Below are positions 1 through 7,041 of a DNA stretch of 17,393 bases, one piece after another (position 1 is the first letter of the stretch; each line of letters starts with the position of its first letter). The stretch is taken from NCBI GenBank assembly GCA_964629975.1, contig CAZVUN010000055.1:1-17393 (forward strand). Direction: 5' to 3'. The stretch is from G020354085 sp964629975 (lineage in GTDB: Bacteria > Pseudomonadota > Gammaproteobacteria > Acidiferrobacterales > Sulfurifustaceae). The position numbers and the translations under genes are program-made. Below the pieces are notes generated by a model. That model had not been told where the DNA came from, did no database searches, and saw only the letters and a list, made by a program, of their open reading frames with translations.

Positions 1-2
1 CC

Positions 3-1322
3 TCACCTCCCGAACCCCTCGCCAGCGCTCAGCAGGTCGCCGAGCGACTCAATCGCGAGTGCCTGTGCGTGAGCCTCGACGCGGCGCGCCTGCGCCAGGA
101 GCTCGAGCGTGTCTGGCAGCAGAGCGGCCTGTACGAGGAGATCCTCAACTCGCGCCCGCATCTGTTCGCCGCGACCACCGTGTACACGACGGCCCGCCAG
201 GTCGAGCGCATGCGCGCGATCGTGTGCGCGGTCGAGGCGGTGGTCGCCAGCCCGCACTACCGCGCGCAGGCGCTGGCGCGCGCGCCGGCCGTGGCGCAGC
301 GTGACCCGGGCGCGCACGGCGTGTTCCTCGGCTACGACTTCCATCTCGCCAGCGACGGCCCGAGGCTCATCGAGATCAACACCAACGCGGGCGGCGGCAT
401 GCTCAACCTGGTGCTGCGCCGCGCGCAGCAGGTGTGCTGCCGCGAGGCGCAGGCGGTGGCGCTCGACGCCACGCCGGCCGATGCCATCGAGCAGAGCTTC
501 CTCGACATGTTCGCCGCCGAATGGCGCGCGCAGCGCGGTGATCGGCCGCTCGGCACGATCGCCATCGTCGATGAGCATCCGGCCGATCAGTACCTGTATC
601 CGGAGTTCCTGCTGTTCGCGCAGCTGTTCGCGCGCCGCGGCTGGCACACCGTGATTGCCGACCCCGCGGCGCTCACGCTGCGCGACGGCCGGCTGTGGCA
701 CGGGGCGACGGCGATCGATCTCGTCTACAACCGCCTGACCGATTTCTATCTCGAGCTGCCGGCGCATGCGGCGCTGCACGCGGCCTATGCCGCCGATGCC
801 GTGGTGCTGACCCCGCACCCGCACGCCTACGCGCTCTATGGCGACAAGCGCAATCTCGCGGCTTTCACCGATGTCGCGCAGTTGCGCGCCTGGGGCGTGG
901 CGCCGGAGACGATCGCAGTCCTGCAACAGGGCATCCCTGCGGCGCGCGTGGTGCGCGCCGAGGACGGCGTTCGTCTTTGGGAACAGCGGCGCGGCCTGTT
1001 TTTCAAACCGGCTGTCGGCTATGGCAGCCGTGCCGCCTACCGCGGCGACAAATTGACGCGCCGCGTGTTTGCCGAGATCCTCAAGGGGCAGTACATTGCG
1101 CAGGACGTCGCACCGCCGAGCGAGCGGCACGTGCGCGTCGCCGGCCAGCCGGTGGCGCTCAAGCTCGACATCCGCTGCTTTGTCTACCGCGGCACGGTAC
1201 AACTCATTGCTGCGCGCCTGTACCAGGGGCAGACCACCAACTTTCGCACCCCGGGCGGCGGCTTCGCGCCGGTGTTCGCGGTACGCGACCCTGCTGACCT
1301 GCCCGGCGCGGCGCTGCTATAA
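3..1322 (+). CDS. ATP-grasp-like protein, 5' end outside the window
   Basis: The frame is open from the left edge, and the codons before the GTG at 69 still read like ordinary protein, so the true start probably lies upstream; GTG 69 would give 417 residues. Counting from that GTG, residues about 86-111 hold a glycine/aspartate stretch followed by IEINTNAGG, which resembles the acidic metal-binding strand of ATP-grasp enzymes (E102, N104, N106). Residues about 310-320 hold FFKPAVGYGS, like the lysine and glycine-rich nucleotide-binding element. These two elements normally occur in the opposite order, so a circularly permuted ATP-grasp fold is possible. No signal peptide is visible and the protein is probably cytosolic. 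The substrate is unknown. The stop lies 64 bp before an arsenate reductase gene, but nothing else ties it to arsenic. I am confident that it is a real gene and less so of the family. Confidence 0.8.
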   Translation, partial: SPPEPLASAQQVAERLNRECLCVSLDAARLRQELERVWQQSGLYEEILNSRPHLFAATTVYTTARQVERMRAIVCAVEAVVASPHYRAQALARAPAVAQRDPGAHGVFLGYDFHLASDGPRLIEINTNAGGGMLNLVLRRAQQVCCREAQAVALDATPADAIEQSFLDMFAAEWRAQRGDRPLGTIAIVDEHPADQYLYPEFLLFAQLFARRGWHTVIADPAALTLRDGRLWHGATAIDLVYNRLTDFYLELPAHAALHAAYAADAVVLTPHPHAYALYGDKRNLAAFTDVAQLRAWGVAPETIAVLQQGIPAARVVRAEDGVRLWEQRRGLFFKPAVGYGSRAAYRGDKLTRRVFAEILKGQYIAQDVAPPSERHVRVAGQPVALKLDIRCFVYRGTVQLIAARLYQGQTTNFRTPGGGFAPVFAVRDPADLPGAALL

Positions 1323-1323
1323 A
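1294..1323 (+). promoter_or_regulatory. Candidate sigma70-type promoter for the first arsenate reductase gene
   Basis: CTGACC at 1294-1299 (four of six matches to TTGACA) and TATAAA at 1318-1323 are separated by 18 bp. The -10 overlaps the stop codon of the ATP-grasp-like gene, and transcription would start near 1330, about 57 bp before the ATG at 1387. The pair was found by eye, and in DNA this GC-rich a TATAAA is uncommon. I see no operator like the one before arsR. Confidence 0.35.
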
Positions 1324-1386
1324 TAGTGGACTGTCGACGCGACGTGGCCATGAGCCGCGCACTACCAACCAAGGGGGGAGATCAAG

Positions 1387-1830
1387 ATGTTTCTCGGTCG
1401 CAAGCGGGTTTTGTTTCTCTGCACCGGCAACTCGTGCCGTTCCCAGATGGCGGAGGGCTGGGCCAACCACCTGGGCGGTCACGTGCTCGAGGCGCGCTCC
1501 GCCGGCATCGAGGCCCACGGCCAGAATCCGCGCGCCATTGCCGTGATGAAGGAGGCGGGTGTCGATATCTCGCACCAGGAATCGACCCGCGTCACCGACG
1601 AGCTGATCCGCTGGGCCGATATCGTGGTGACGGTATGCGGGCATGCCGAGGAGCACTGCCCGGCGCTGCCGGCGTACGTCACCAAGCTGCACTGGCCACT
1701 GCCCGACCCGGCCAAGGCGAGCGGCACCGAGGCCGCGATCCTCGCGGAGTTTCGCGCCACGCGCGATGAGTTGCGCCGCCGCGTGCAGGGCCTGATTCGC
1801 GAGCTGCAGCCGCTCAACGCCTGCGCCTAG
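1387..1830 (+). CDS. arsC: Arsenate reductase, thioredoxin-coupled low-molecular-weight phosphatase type (copy 1)
   Basis: This 147-residue cytosolic enzyme should reduce arsenate to arsenite. The phosphatase P-loop CTGNSCR sits at residues 12-18, with Cys12 as nucleophile and Arg18 holding the oxyanion. The relay pair Cys84 and Cys91, in VCGHAEEHC, matches the second and third redox cysteines of the Staphylococcus pI258-type enzyme, which passes a disulfide to thioredoxin. The DPA motif that follows the WPL stretch supplies the usual general acid. A strong Shine-Dalgarno run of G residues lies just before the ATG. The protein is close to copy 3 at 5486 (about 70% identity by eye), so the two look like paralogues from one duplication. 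It stands alone between an unrelated gene and a convergent arsC, outside the arsR-led gene train. A tyrosine phosphatase role is less likely because all three redox cysteines are kept. Confidence 0.9.
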   Translation: MFLGRKRVLFLCTGNSCRSQMAEGWANHLGGHVLEARSAGIEAHGQNPRAIAVMKEAGVDISHQESTRVTDELIRWADIVVTVCGHAEEHCPALPAYVTKLHWPLPDPAKASGTEAAILAEFRATRDELRRRVQGLIRELQPLNACA

Positions 1831-1845
1831 CGCGCGCCCGCGGGT

Positions 1846-1859
1846 CGCGGCGATCCGCG
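1846..1859. terminator. Small hairpin between convergent arsC genes
   Basis: CGCGG (1846-1850) and CCGCG (1855-1859) form a five base pair stem with a CGAT loop, in the 40 bp between two convergent stops. There is no T tract on either strand. It may help end transcription from both sides, but so short a stem in GC-rich DNA can be chance. Confidence 0.22.
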
Positions 1860-1870
1860 CCGGCCACGTG

Positions 1871-2323
1871 TCAGGGGCGGACCTTGTCCGCGTTCAGCTG
1901 CCGGCGCTGCACCGCCACCCACAACCGCAGGCGCTCGCTGATCTCATTGCGCACCCGCCTAAACACGGCGAGCTGTTGCTCGCGCGTGCCGGTGGCGGCG
2001 GCGGGATCATCGAAGCCCCAGTGAATACGCTCGTTGTCGCCCGGGAACGTCGGGCATTTGTCGCGCGCGCGATCGCACACGGTGATGATGTAATCGAATG
2101 ACTGGTCGAGGAAGCGCTCGAGCGGTTTGCTCTCCTGCTTCGATATGTCAATGCCCGTCTCGCGCATCACCTCGACCGCCAGGGGGTTGAGGCCCTTCGG
2201 ATCGGTGCCGGCGCTGAAGACCTCGAAATCCGCCCCGCCGAGCGCGCGCAGCAGCCCTTCGGCCATCTGCGAGCGCGCGGAATTTCCAGTACAGAGGAAC
2301 AGCACCCGTATGGGATGGTTCAT
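1871..2323 (-). CDS. arsC: Arsenate reductase, thioredoxin-coupled type (copy 2, divergent from arsR)
   Basis: The start is the ATG at 2323, because an AGGAGA sequence lies eight bases ahead of it; an upstream ATG at 2341 adds six residues and lacks such a site. The 150-residue product has the P-loop CTGNSAR at 11-17 (Cys11, Arg17) and the redox pair Cys83 and Cys90 in VCDRARDKC, so it should reduce arsenate in the cytosol using thioredoxin. It belongs to a different subgroup from the other two arsC copies: the P-loop has A instead of C before the arginine, and the middle of the protein (GTDPKGLNP, ERFLDQSFDY) differs clearly. It is transcribed away from arsR across a shared promoter region, so ArsR control is likely. 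It converges on copy 1 with 40 bp between the stops. Confidence 0.92.
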   Translation of the reverse strand: MNHPIRVLFLCTGNSARSQMAEGLLRALGGADFEVFSAGTDPKGLNPLAVEVMRETGIDISKQESKPLERFLDQSFDYIITVCDRARDKCPTFPGDNERIHWGFDDPAAATGTREQQLAVFRRVRNEISERLRLWVAVQRRQLNADKVRP

Positions 2324-2353
2324 CGGACATTCTCCTGTCATCGGCGCCGGGGG

Positions 2354-2383
2354 AATATATGCGCTTGTCCGTATATTCGTCTA
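2354..2383 (-). promoter_or_regulatory. Candidate promoter for the divergent arsC (copy 2)
   Basis: On the minus strand TAGACG (2383-2378, four of six matches to TTGACA) is followed after 18 bp by TATATT (2359-2354). Transcription would begin about 25 bases before the ATG at 2323, leaving room for the AGGAGA ribosome site. Both elements lie among the CGTATAT half-sites, so bound ArsR would block the promoter. Confidence 0.5.
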
Positions 2384-2392
2384 GGCGTATAT
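2357..2392. promoter_or_regulatory. Candidate ArsR operator: inverted ATATGCG/CGTATAT plus a third direct half-site
   Basis: ATATGCG (2357-2363) and CGTATAT (2370-2376) form an imperfect inverted repeat around a six base spacer. A second CGTATAT (2386-2392) repeats the right arm in the same orientation, 16 bp further on. This AT-rich patch stands out in GC-rich DNA, is bounded by divergent arsC and arsR, and overlaps both predicted promoters. Members of the ArsR/SmtB family bind such AT-ended inverted repeats and release them on binding trivalent arsenic. That this particular repeat is the site is inference. Confidence 0.55.
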
Positions 2393-2393
2393 T
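2365..2393 (+). promoter_or_regulatory. Candidate sigma70 promoter of the arsR gene train
   Basis: TTGTCC (2365-2370) and TATATT (2388-2393) are spaced by 17 bp. Transcription would start near 2400, only about six bases before the arsR ATG at 2406, so the message would be almost leaderless. That agrees with the absence of a Shine-Dalgarno sequence there. The -35 lies in the spacer of the inverted repeat and the -10 inside the third half-site. Confidence 0.55.
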
Positions 2394-2405
2394 GGTGACA
2401 CTTTG

Positions 2406-2753
2406 ATGACAGCCGACGACCTGTTCCGCGCCCTCGCCGACGCGACCCGGTTGCGGCTCCTGCTGCTGCTCACGGCCGAGGATGAGCTGTGCGTGTGCGA
2501 GCTCACTCATGCCCTCGATGAGATCCAGCCCAAGGTCTCGCGTCATCTGGCGATGCTGCGCGAGCTCGGCATCGTGCTCGACCGGCGCGAGGGGCTGTGG
2601 ATTCATTACCGCCTCAATCCGAAGCTGCCGGCATGGGTGCGCGAGGTGCTGGATACCACGGCCCGCGCCAACGCCGGCGCCGAGCCCTACGCGCCCGACC
2701 GCAAGCGCCTGAAGGGCACCCCCAACCGCCCGCCGGTGCGCTGCGCGGGCTGA
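2406..2753 (+). CDS. arsR: ArsR/SmtB-family arsenic-responsive repressor
   Basis: This 115-residue winged-helix protein should repress the flanking arsenic genes until arsenite binds. Residues 29-33 read CVCEL, the helix-3 metalloid site of ArsR proteins (Cys29 and Cys31). The third cysteine of the E. coli-type site is replaced (ELTHAL), which the family tolerates. The recognition helix follows at IQPKVSRHLAMLRELG (about 41-56), and the wing at DRREGLWIHYRL. ATG 2406 was chosen over TTG 2403, which would add one residue. There is no ribosome site, and the predicted transcript begins only a few bases earlier. The tail after about residue 90 is proline- and arginine-rich and ends with a further cysteine, which could be an accessory ligand. 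It is the first gene of a train running to acr3. Confidence 0.92.
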   Translation: MTADDLFRALADATRLRLLLLLTAEDELCVCELTHALDEIQPKVSRHLAMLRELGIVLDRREGLWIHYRLNPKLPAWVREVLDTTARANAGAEPYAPDRKRLKGTPNRPPVRCAG

Positions 2754-2778
2754 TACCAAACCCGGGAATCCGACAAGC

Positions 2779-3738
2779 ATGTTCGAGGCACTGGCCGACT
2801 GGCTGATCTACGACCTCGCGGGATTGCGCGCCAGCGCCTTCGGCGCGGCCGCGCATTTCTTCGTGATGGACGTGACCAAGATCCTGGTGCTGTTGACCCT
2901 GGTGATCTACGTCATGGGCCTGCTGCGTGCGCTGCTTACCCCGGAGCGGGTGCGAGAGTTCATCCGCCGCCGCTCGAACGTCGGTGCGCGCTTCATGGCG
3001 GTGGGGCTGGGTGCGGTGACGCCGTTCTGCTCGTGCTCGTCGATACCGCTGTTTATCGGCTTCGTCGAGGCCGGCATCCCGCTCGGGGTGACGCTGTCGT
3101 TCCTGATCGCAAGCCCCATGATCAACGAGGTCGCGATCGTGGTGCTGGCCTCGGTCATCGGCTGGCAGACCACGGCGATCTACGTCGCGACCGGGCTCAC
3201 GGTCGCTCTGGTCGGCGGCTTCGTGCTGGAGCGTTTCCAGCCGGAGCGCTGGGTCGAGGAGTATGTATGGAAAATCCACATGGGCGAGGCCGAGCGCGAA
3301 GCGCCGGACACCTCGCTCCGGGGCCGGCATGCCTATGCAATGGGCCAGGTGAAGGAAATCGTCGGACGCATCTGGAAGTTCATCCTGATCGGGGTGGGCG
3401 TGGGCGCCTTCATCCACGGCTATGCGCCGCAGGACCTCGTGGCGCGCATCGCCGGCGGTGGCGGCGTGCTGTCGGTGCTGGGTGCGGTGCTCGTCGGCGT
3501 GCCGCTCTACTCGGATGCGGTCGGCATCATCCCGATCGCCGAAGTGCTGCTCGGCAAGGGCGTGCCGCTCGGCACCGTGCTCGCGTTCATGATGGCGGTC
3601 ACGGCGCTGTCGCTGCCGGAGATGATCATCCTGCGCAAGGTCGTGAAATGGCCGCTGCTCGGGGTATTTGCCGGCTATCTCGCCAGCGCATTCGTGGTGG
3701 TGGGCCTGCTGTTCAATTCGTTGCGAGGTGTCATATGA
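2779..3738 (+). CDS. arsP: ArsP/DUF318-type permease (PF03773 family)
   Basis: This is a 319-residue inner-membrane protein with about eight hydrophobic segments in two blocks, separated by a charged stretch near residues 150-190. The signature FCSCSSIP at 83-90 (Cys84, Cys86) and the matching second-half segment GVPLYSDAVGIIP are typical of the PF03773 permeases. Characterised ArsP proteins export trivalent organoarsenicals such as methylarsenite. Other members are unassigned, so the substrate here is inferred from the ars context. It starts 25 bp after arsR with only a weak ribosome site, and its last four bases overlap the start of the thioredoxin-like gene, so the two are probably translationally coupled. 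The gene symbol is given on family and context; sequence alone cannot separate true ArsP from related permeases. Confidence 0.78.
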   Translation: MFEALADWLIYDLAGLRASAFGAAAHFFVMDVTKILVLLTLVIYVMGLLRALLTPERVREFIRRRSNVGARFMAVGLGAVTPFCSCSSIPLFIGFVEAGIPLGVTLSFLIASPMINEVAIVVLASVIGWQTTAIYVATGLTVALVGGFVLERFQPERWVEEYVWKIHMGEAEREAPDTSLRGRHAYAMGQVKEIVGRIWKFILIGVGVGAFIHGYAPQDLVARIAGGGGVLSVLGAVLVGVPLYSDAVGIIPIAEVLLGKGVPLGTVLAFMMAVTALSLPEMIILRKVVKWPLLGVFAGYLASAFVVVGLLFNSLRGVI

Positions 3739-3971
3739 AAAACGTGAAGGTGCTCGGGACCGGCTGCGCCAACTGCAAGGCCACGCTCAAGCTCATCGAG
3801 GATACCGCCAAGGCGAAGGGTGTTGCGGTGCAACTCGAAAAGGTCGATAACATCGCCGACATCATGGCCTATGGCGTCCTGTCCACGCCCGGCGTGGTGA
3901 TTGACGGAAAAGTGGTGCACGCCGGCGGCGTGCCGGACAAGAAGAAGATCGAAGGCTGGCTCGGGGGCTGA
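3735..3971 (+). CDS. Small thioredoxin-fold protein (Thioredoxin_3 / redox-active disulfide protein 2 type)
   Basis: The 78-residue protein opens with a beta strand and then the redox motif CANC (Cys11, Cys14). A cis-proline loop STPGVVIDGKVV around residues 54-65 completes a miniature thioredoxin fold. It has no signal peptide and should act in the cytosol. The ATG overlaps the permease stop (ATGA), and GAGGTG just upstream can serve as ribosome site. Small proteins of this family are often found beside PF03773 permeases and ArsR regulators. A plausible role is delivering thiol-bound arsenical to the permease or keeping its CxC pair reduced, but this is inference. It might also serve the arsenate reductases. 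The gap to the next gene is 103 bp, so it closes the first sub-block of the train. Confidence 0.85.
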   Translation: MKNVKVLGTGCANCKATLKLIEDTAKAKGVAVQLEKVDNIADIMAYGVLSTPGVVIDGKVVHAGGVPDKKKIEGWLGG

Positions 3972-4074
3972 CAGCCATGACAAACCCGCCGCTTCGTGAG
4001 CAGCGAGTCCGAACCGGGCACGCCGGCCGCCTCCGCCGGGTGAGCACGCCATCCACTCCTCAGGACACACCACG

Positions 4075-5004
4075 ATGAACACGCGACTCGCCCGATCCCT
4101 CCTGGCCTTGATCCTGCTGGCGGCCGCCAGCGCGGCGCGCGCCGCCGCGCCCGACTTCCTCGTCGATGCCGAGTGGCTGGAACAGAGAATCAAGGACCCC
4201 AGGCTCGTGGTTCTCGAGGTCCGCTACCACCCGCACCGCTATTTCACCGTCGGCCATATTCCGGGCGCGGTGCAGGTCCAGCGCTTCAAGGATCTGGGCG
4301 ACAACTTCGGCCACCCGACCATGCGCTTTCCCTCGCGCGAGGCGTTCGAGGCCACGCTGCGCGCCTTCGGCGTGAACAACGACTCCACGATCGTGATCTA
4401 CGACGACTCGGTCACGGCACTCGCCTCGCGGGTGTACTACCTGCTCGAGCTCTACGGCTTTGACATGAAGCGGGTGAAGATCCTGAACGGCGGCACCATC
4501 GGCTGGACGGCGTTCAACGAGCTCACCAAGGAGGCCGCCCGGCCGAAACGCGGCAACGTCCGCTTGCAGCCGGCCAACCGCAAGCTCCTGGTCGAGTGGA
4601 CCGATGTCTACAGCGATGTCGTGGCGCGGCGCGACCCCAGGATCGTGCTGCTCGATGCGCGCCCGCGCGACATGTACAGCGGCAAGACCGTGCAGCACTC
4701 GGTGCGCGGCGGCCACATCCCGGGGGCCATCAACATCGTGAGCCTCGAGGGCGTGGATGGCCAGAGCCAGACGTGGAAGGATGTGGGCGAGATCGCCGCG
4801 CTGTACGGCGACATCGCAAAGGACAAGACCGTGTACGCGTACTGCCACGACGGTTTCCGCTCCACCCTGGCCTGGCTGCAGTTGAAGACACTCGGCTATA
4901 AGGATGTGCGCGTCTACAACGGCGGCTGGGGCGACTGGGGCAACAACCTCACCCTGCCCGCCGTCGAGGGCGAGGCGCCCTATGACGAGGCATTCGCGCT
5001 CTAG
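4075..5004 (+). CDS. Exported tandem-rhodanese sulfurtransferase (thiosulfate or 3-mercaptopyruvate type)
   Basis: The 309-residue product starts with a signal peptide (cleavage after about residue 23, ARA), so it should act in the periplasm. Two rhodanese domains follow. The N-terminal one (about 27-150) has no cysteine in its active-site loop (DDSVTALASR) and is structural. The C-terminal one (about 172-298) has the active loop CHDGFRS with Cys257 and Arg262, plus the usual YNGGWGDW end motif. Such enzymes move sulfane sulfur from thiosulfate or mercaptopyruvate to a thiol or cyanide; the loop alone does not settle the donor. The gene lies 103 bp after the mini-thioredoxin and 25 bp before the cytochrome, inside an ars gene train. 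A role in thioarsenic or sulfide chemistry is conceivable but not shown by the sequence. Confidence 0.88.
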   Translation: MNTRLARSLLALILLAAASAARAAAPDFLVDAEWLEQRIKDPRLVVLEVRYHPHRYFTVGHIPGAVQVQRFKDLGDNFGHPTMRFPSREAFEATLRAFGVNNDSTIVIYDDSVTALASRVYYLLELYGFDMKRVKILNGGTIGWTAFNELTKEAARPKRGNVRLQPANRKLLVEWTDVYSDVVARRDPRIVLLDARPRDMYSGKTVQHSVRGGHIPGAINIVSLEGVDGQSQTWKDVGEIAALYGDIAKDKTVYAYCHDGFRSTLAWLQLKTLGYKDVRVYNGGWGDWGNNLTLPAVEGEAPYDEAFAL

Positions 5005-5029
5005 ACCCCAACCCGACCGCAGATACTCG

Positions 5030-5452
5030 ATGCGTATCGTTCTTCCCTTTCTGCTCGGTCTCTCCGCTCTCGGCGCAGCCGCCGACAACCGCCAGCCGGT
5101 CGAGCTGCCGGCGATGATGCGCGACCACATGCTGGCCAACATGCGCGATCACCTCACGGCGCTCGCCGAGATCCAGGCGGCGCTCGGCGCGGGCAAGTAC
5201 GAGCAGGCCGCGGATATCGCGGAGCAACGCATCGGCATGAGCTCGCTGGAGCGTCATGGCGCCTCGCACATGGCGCCGTACCTGCCCAAGGCCATGCAGG
5301 ACCTCGGCACCCACATGCACCGCGCCGCCAGCCACTTCGCGCGGATGGCTGTCGAGGCCGGCGTGGCCAAGGAGCCGGCGCCCGCCATCGCGGCGCTGGC
5401 CGAGGTGACGCAACAGTGCGTCGCCTGTCACGCGAGCTTCAAGCTGAAGTGA
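5030..5452 (+). CDS. Exported cytochrome c' / c-556-like monohaem protein
   Basis: This 140-residue protein has a short signal peptide (cleavage near residues 17-18) and one haem-binding motif, CVACH, at 130-134, close to the C terminus. That position is the hallmark of four-helix cytochromes c' and c-556. The N-terminal helix is rich in methionine and histidine (MMRDHMLANMRDH, 29-41). A Met there is the sixth haem ligand in c-556 types, but c' types leave the iron open, and I cannot decide between them. The ATG was chosen because it precedes the signal peptide; upstream sequence in the same frame is only a shadow of the rhodanese gene. Lying between the rhodanese (25 bp) and arsC copy 3 (33 bp), it looks like part of the ars train. 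It could accept electrons from periplasmic sulfur or arsenic chemistry, or bind a gas. Confidence 0.82.
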   Translation: MRIVLPFLLGLSALGAAADNRQPVELPAMMRDHMLANMRDHLTALAEIQAALGAGKYEQAADIAEQRIGMSSLERHGASHMAPYLPKAMQDLGTHMHRAASHFARMAVEAGVAKEPAPAIAALAEVTQQCVACHASFKLK

Positions 5453-5485
5453 TACAAGAGAGGATTCGCCAACGGGGAACGCCAC

Positions 5486-5935
5486 ATGAACAGGACACGG
5501 ATTCTCTTTCTATGCACGGGCAACTCCTGCCGCTCGCAGATGGCCGAGGGCTGGGCGAGACATCTCGGCAGTGATTTGGCCGAGGTCGAATCGGCCGGCA
5601 TCGAGGCGCACGGCAAGAATCCACGCGCCATCCGCGTCATGGCCGAGGCCGGTGTCGATATCTCCGGTCAGGAATCGACACGCGTGACCGACGAGATGAT
5701 TCGCGGCGCGGACATCGTGGTGACGGTCTGCGGTCACGCCGACGAGTACTGCCCGGCGTTGCCGGCGGGCGTGACCAAGATCCACTGGCCGCTCAGCGAT
5801 CCGGCCAAGGCCACCGGCAGCGAGGAGGAGATCATGGCGGTGTTTCGCGCCACGCGCGATGAGGTCAAGGCGCGCGTCACTGCCCTGCTCGACGGGATCC
5901 GGCACGGCCGCAGCGCGCGGGAGGCCGCGCGATGA
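5486..5935 (+). CDS. arsC: Arsenate reductase, thioredoxin-coupled type (copy 3, overlapping acr3)
   Basis: This is a 149-residue cytosolic arsenate reductase. The key residues fall at Cys10 (P-loop CTGNSCR, Arg16), Cys82 and Cys89 (VCGHADEYC), the same numbering as in the staphylococcal pI258 enzyme. That supports the mechanism in which the second and third cysteines carry the disulfide to thioredoxin. It resembles copy 1 far more than copy 2. A GGGGA ribosome site lies about ten bases before the ATG. Its stop overlaps the acr3 start (ATGA), so reductase and pump should be made together, and arsenite formed here can be exported directly. It follows the cytochrome gene by 33 bp. Confidence 0.93.
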   Translation: MNRTRILFLCTGNSCRSQMAEGWARHLGSDLAEVESAGIEAHGKNPRAIRVMAEAGVDISGQESTRVTDEMIRGADIVVTVCGHADEYCPALPAGVTKIHWPLSDPAKATGSEEEIMAVFRATRDEVKARVTALLDGIRHGRSAREAAR

Positions 5936-7038
5936 GCGCGCAGTGCGAAACCACGATGGCCCGGGCGGCGGGCCAGCCGCTCGGGTTCTTCGAGCGCTAC
6001 CTGACGCTGTGGGTATTTCTCTGTATCGCCGTCGGCATCGGTCTCGGACATCTGTTCCCGAACGCGTTCCAGGCCATTGGCCGCATGGAAATCGCGCGCG
6101 TCAACCTGCCGGTGGCGGCGCTCATCTGGCTCATGATCGTGCCGATGCTGCTCAAGGTCGACTTCGGCGCGCTCGCCGAGGTACGCCGCCACTGGAAGGG
6201 AATTGGCGTCACCCTCTTCATCAATTGGGCGGTCAAACCATTCTCCATGGCGCTGCTTGGCTGGCTCTTCATCCGCGAGCTGTTCGCGCCGTGGCTGCCG
6301 GCCGCGCAGATCGATTCCTATATTGCCGGTCTCATCCTGCTCGCCGCCGCGCCCTGCACCGCCATGGTGTTCGTCTGGAGCCGGCTCACCGGCGGCGAGC
6401 CGAATTTCACGCTCACTCAGGTGGCGTTGAACGACACCATCATGGTGTTCGCGTTCGCGCCCATTGTGGGTCTGCTACTCGGGCTCTCGGCGATCACGGT
6501 GCCGTGGGACACGCTGTTCCTGTCGGTGGCGCTGTACATCGTGATCCCGGTCATCGCCGCGCAGCTCTGGCGCCGTGCCCTGCTCCGCAACGGCCCGCAG
6601 GCGCTGGAACGGATGCTCGCACGCCTGCACGTCCCGTCGCTCGCGGCGCTGCTCGTGACGCTGGTCTTGCTCTTCGGCTTTCAGGGCGAGCAGATCTTCA
6701 AGCAGCCGCTCATCATCGCACTGCTCGCCGTGCCGATCCTGATCCAGGTCTATTTCAATTCCGGACTTGCCTATCTCCTCAACCGCCAGTTTCGCGTGGC
6801 GCATTGCGTCGCCGGCCCGTCGGCGCTGATCGGCGCCAGCAACTTTTTCGAACTGGCGGTGGCCGCCGCCATCAGCCTGTTCGGCTTTCAGTCCGGCGCG
6901 GCGCTCGCCACCGTGGTCGGGGTGCTGATCGAGGTACCGGTCATGCTGTCGGTGGTGAGCATCGTCAACCGCACGCGTCCCTGGTACGAGCGTGGCGCAA
7001 AGGCCGGACACCCCGCGGTGCGTGGCCCGCGCGCCTGA
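5932..7038 (+). CDS. acr3: Acr3-family arsenite efflux pump
   Basis: The 368-residue inner-membrane carrier has ten predicted hydrophobic segments and the diagnostic motif AAPCTAMVFVWS, with Cys142 corresponding to the cysteine essential for arsenite transport in Acr3 proteins. The segment PSALIGASNFFELAVAAA (about 292-309) is the second conserved block, and the pump ends in a short basic tail. It expels arsenite, or arsenite and antimonite, using the proton gradient. Translation is coupled to arsC copy 3 through ATGA. ATG 5932 was preferred, although ATG 5956 is an alternative that skips the first eight residues. The 3' quarter recurs in decayed form at 12196-12472, with an 80 bp near-identical patch. 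It is the last gene of the train, converging on a sorting-module gene 44 bp away. Confidence 0.93.
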   Translation: MSAQCETTMARAAGQPLGFFERYLTLWVFLCIAVGIGLGHLFPNAFQAIGRMEIARVNLPVAALIWLMIVPMLLKVDFGALAEVRRHWKGIGVTLFINWAVKPFSMALLGWLFIRELFAPWLPAAQIDSYIAGLILLAAAPCTAMVFVWSRLTGGEPNFTLTQVALNDTIMVFAFAPIVGLLLGLSAITVPWDTLFLSVALYIVIPVIAAQLWRRALLRNGPQALERMLARLHVPSLAALLVTLVLLFGFQGEQIFKQPLIIALLAVPILIQVYFNSGLAYLLNRQFRVAHCVAGPSALIGASNFFELAVAAAISLFGFQSGAALATVVGVLIEVPVMLSVVSIVNRTRPWYERGAKAGHPAVRGPRA

Positions 7039-7041
7039 CGC

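Noticed and set aside
3..1202. A 399-codon minus-strand frame opposite the ATP-grasp-like gene.
   Set aside because: It is Arg/Ala/His-rich with no motif, and the plus-strand protein has recognisable conserved elements.
4060..5142. A 360-codon minus-strand frame opposite the rhodanese gene.
   Set aside because: The plus strand encodes a signal peptide, two rhodanese domains and an active-site CHDGFRS, so the antisense frame is a shadow.
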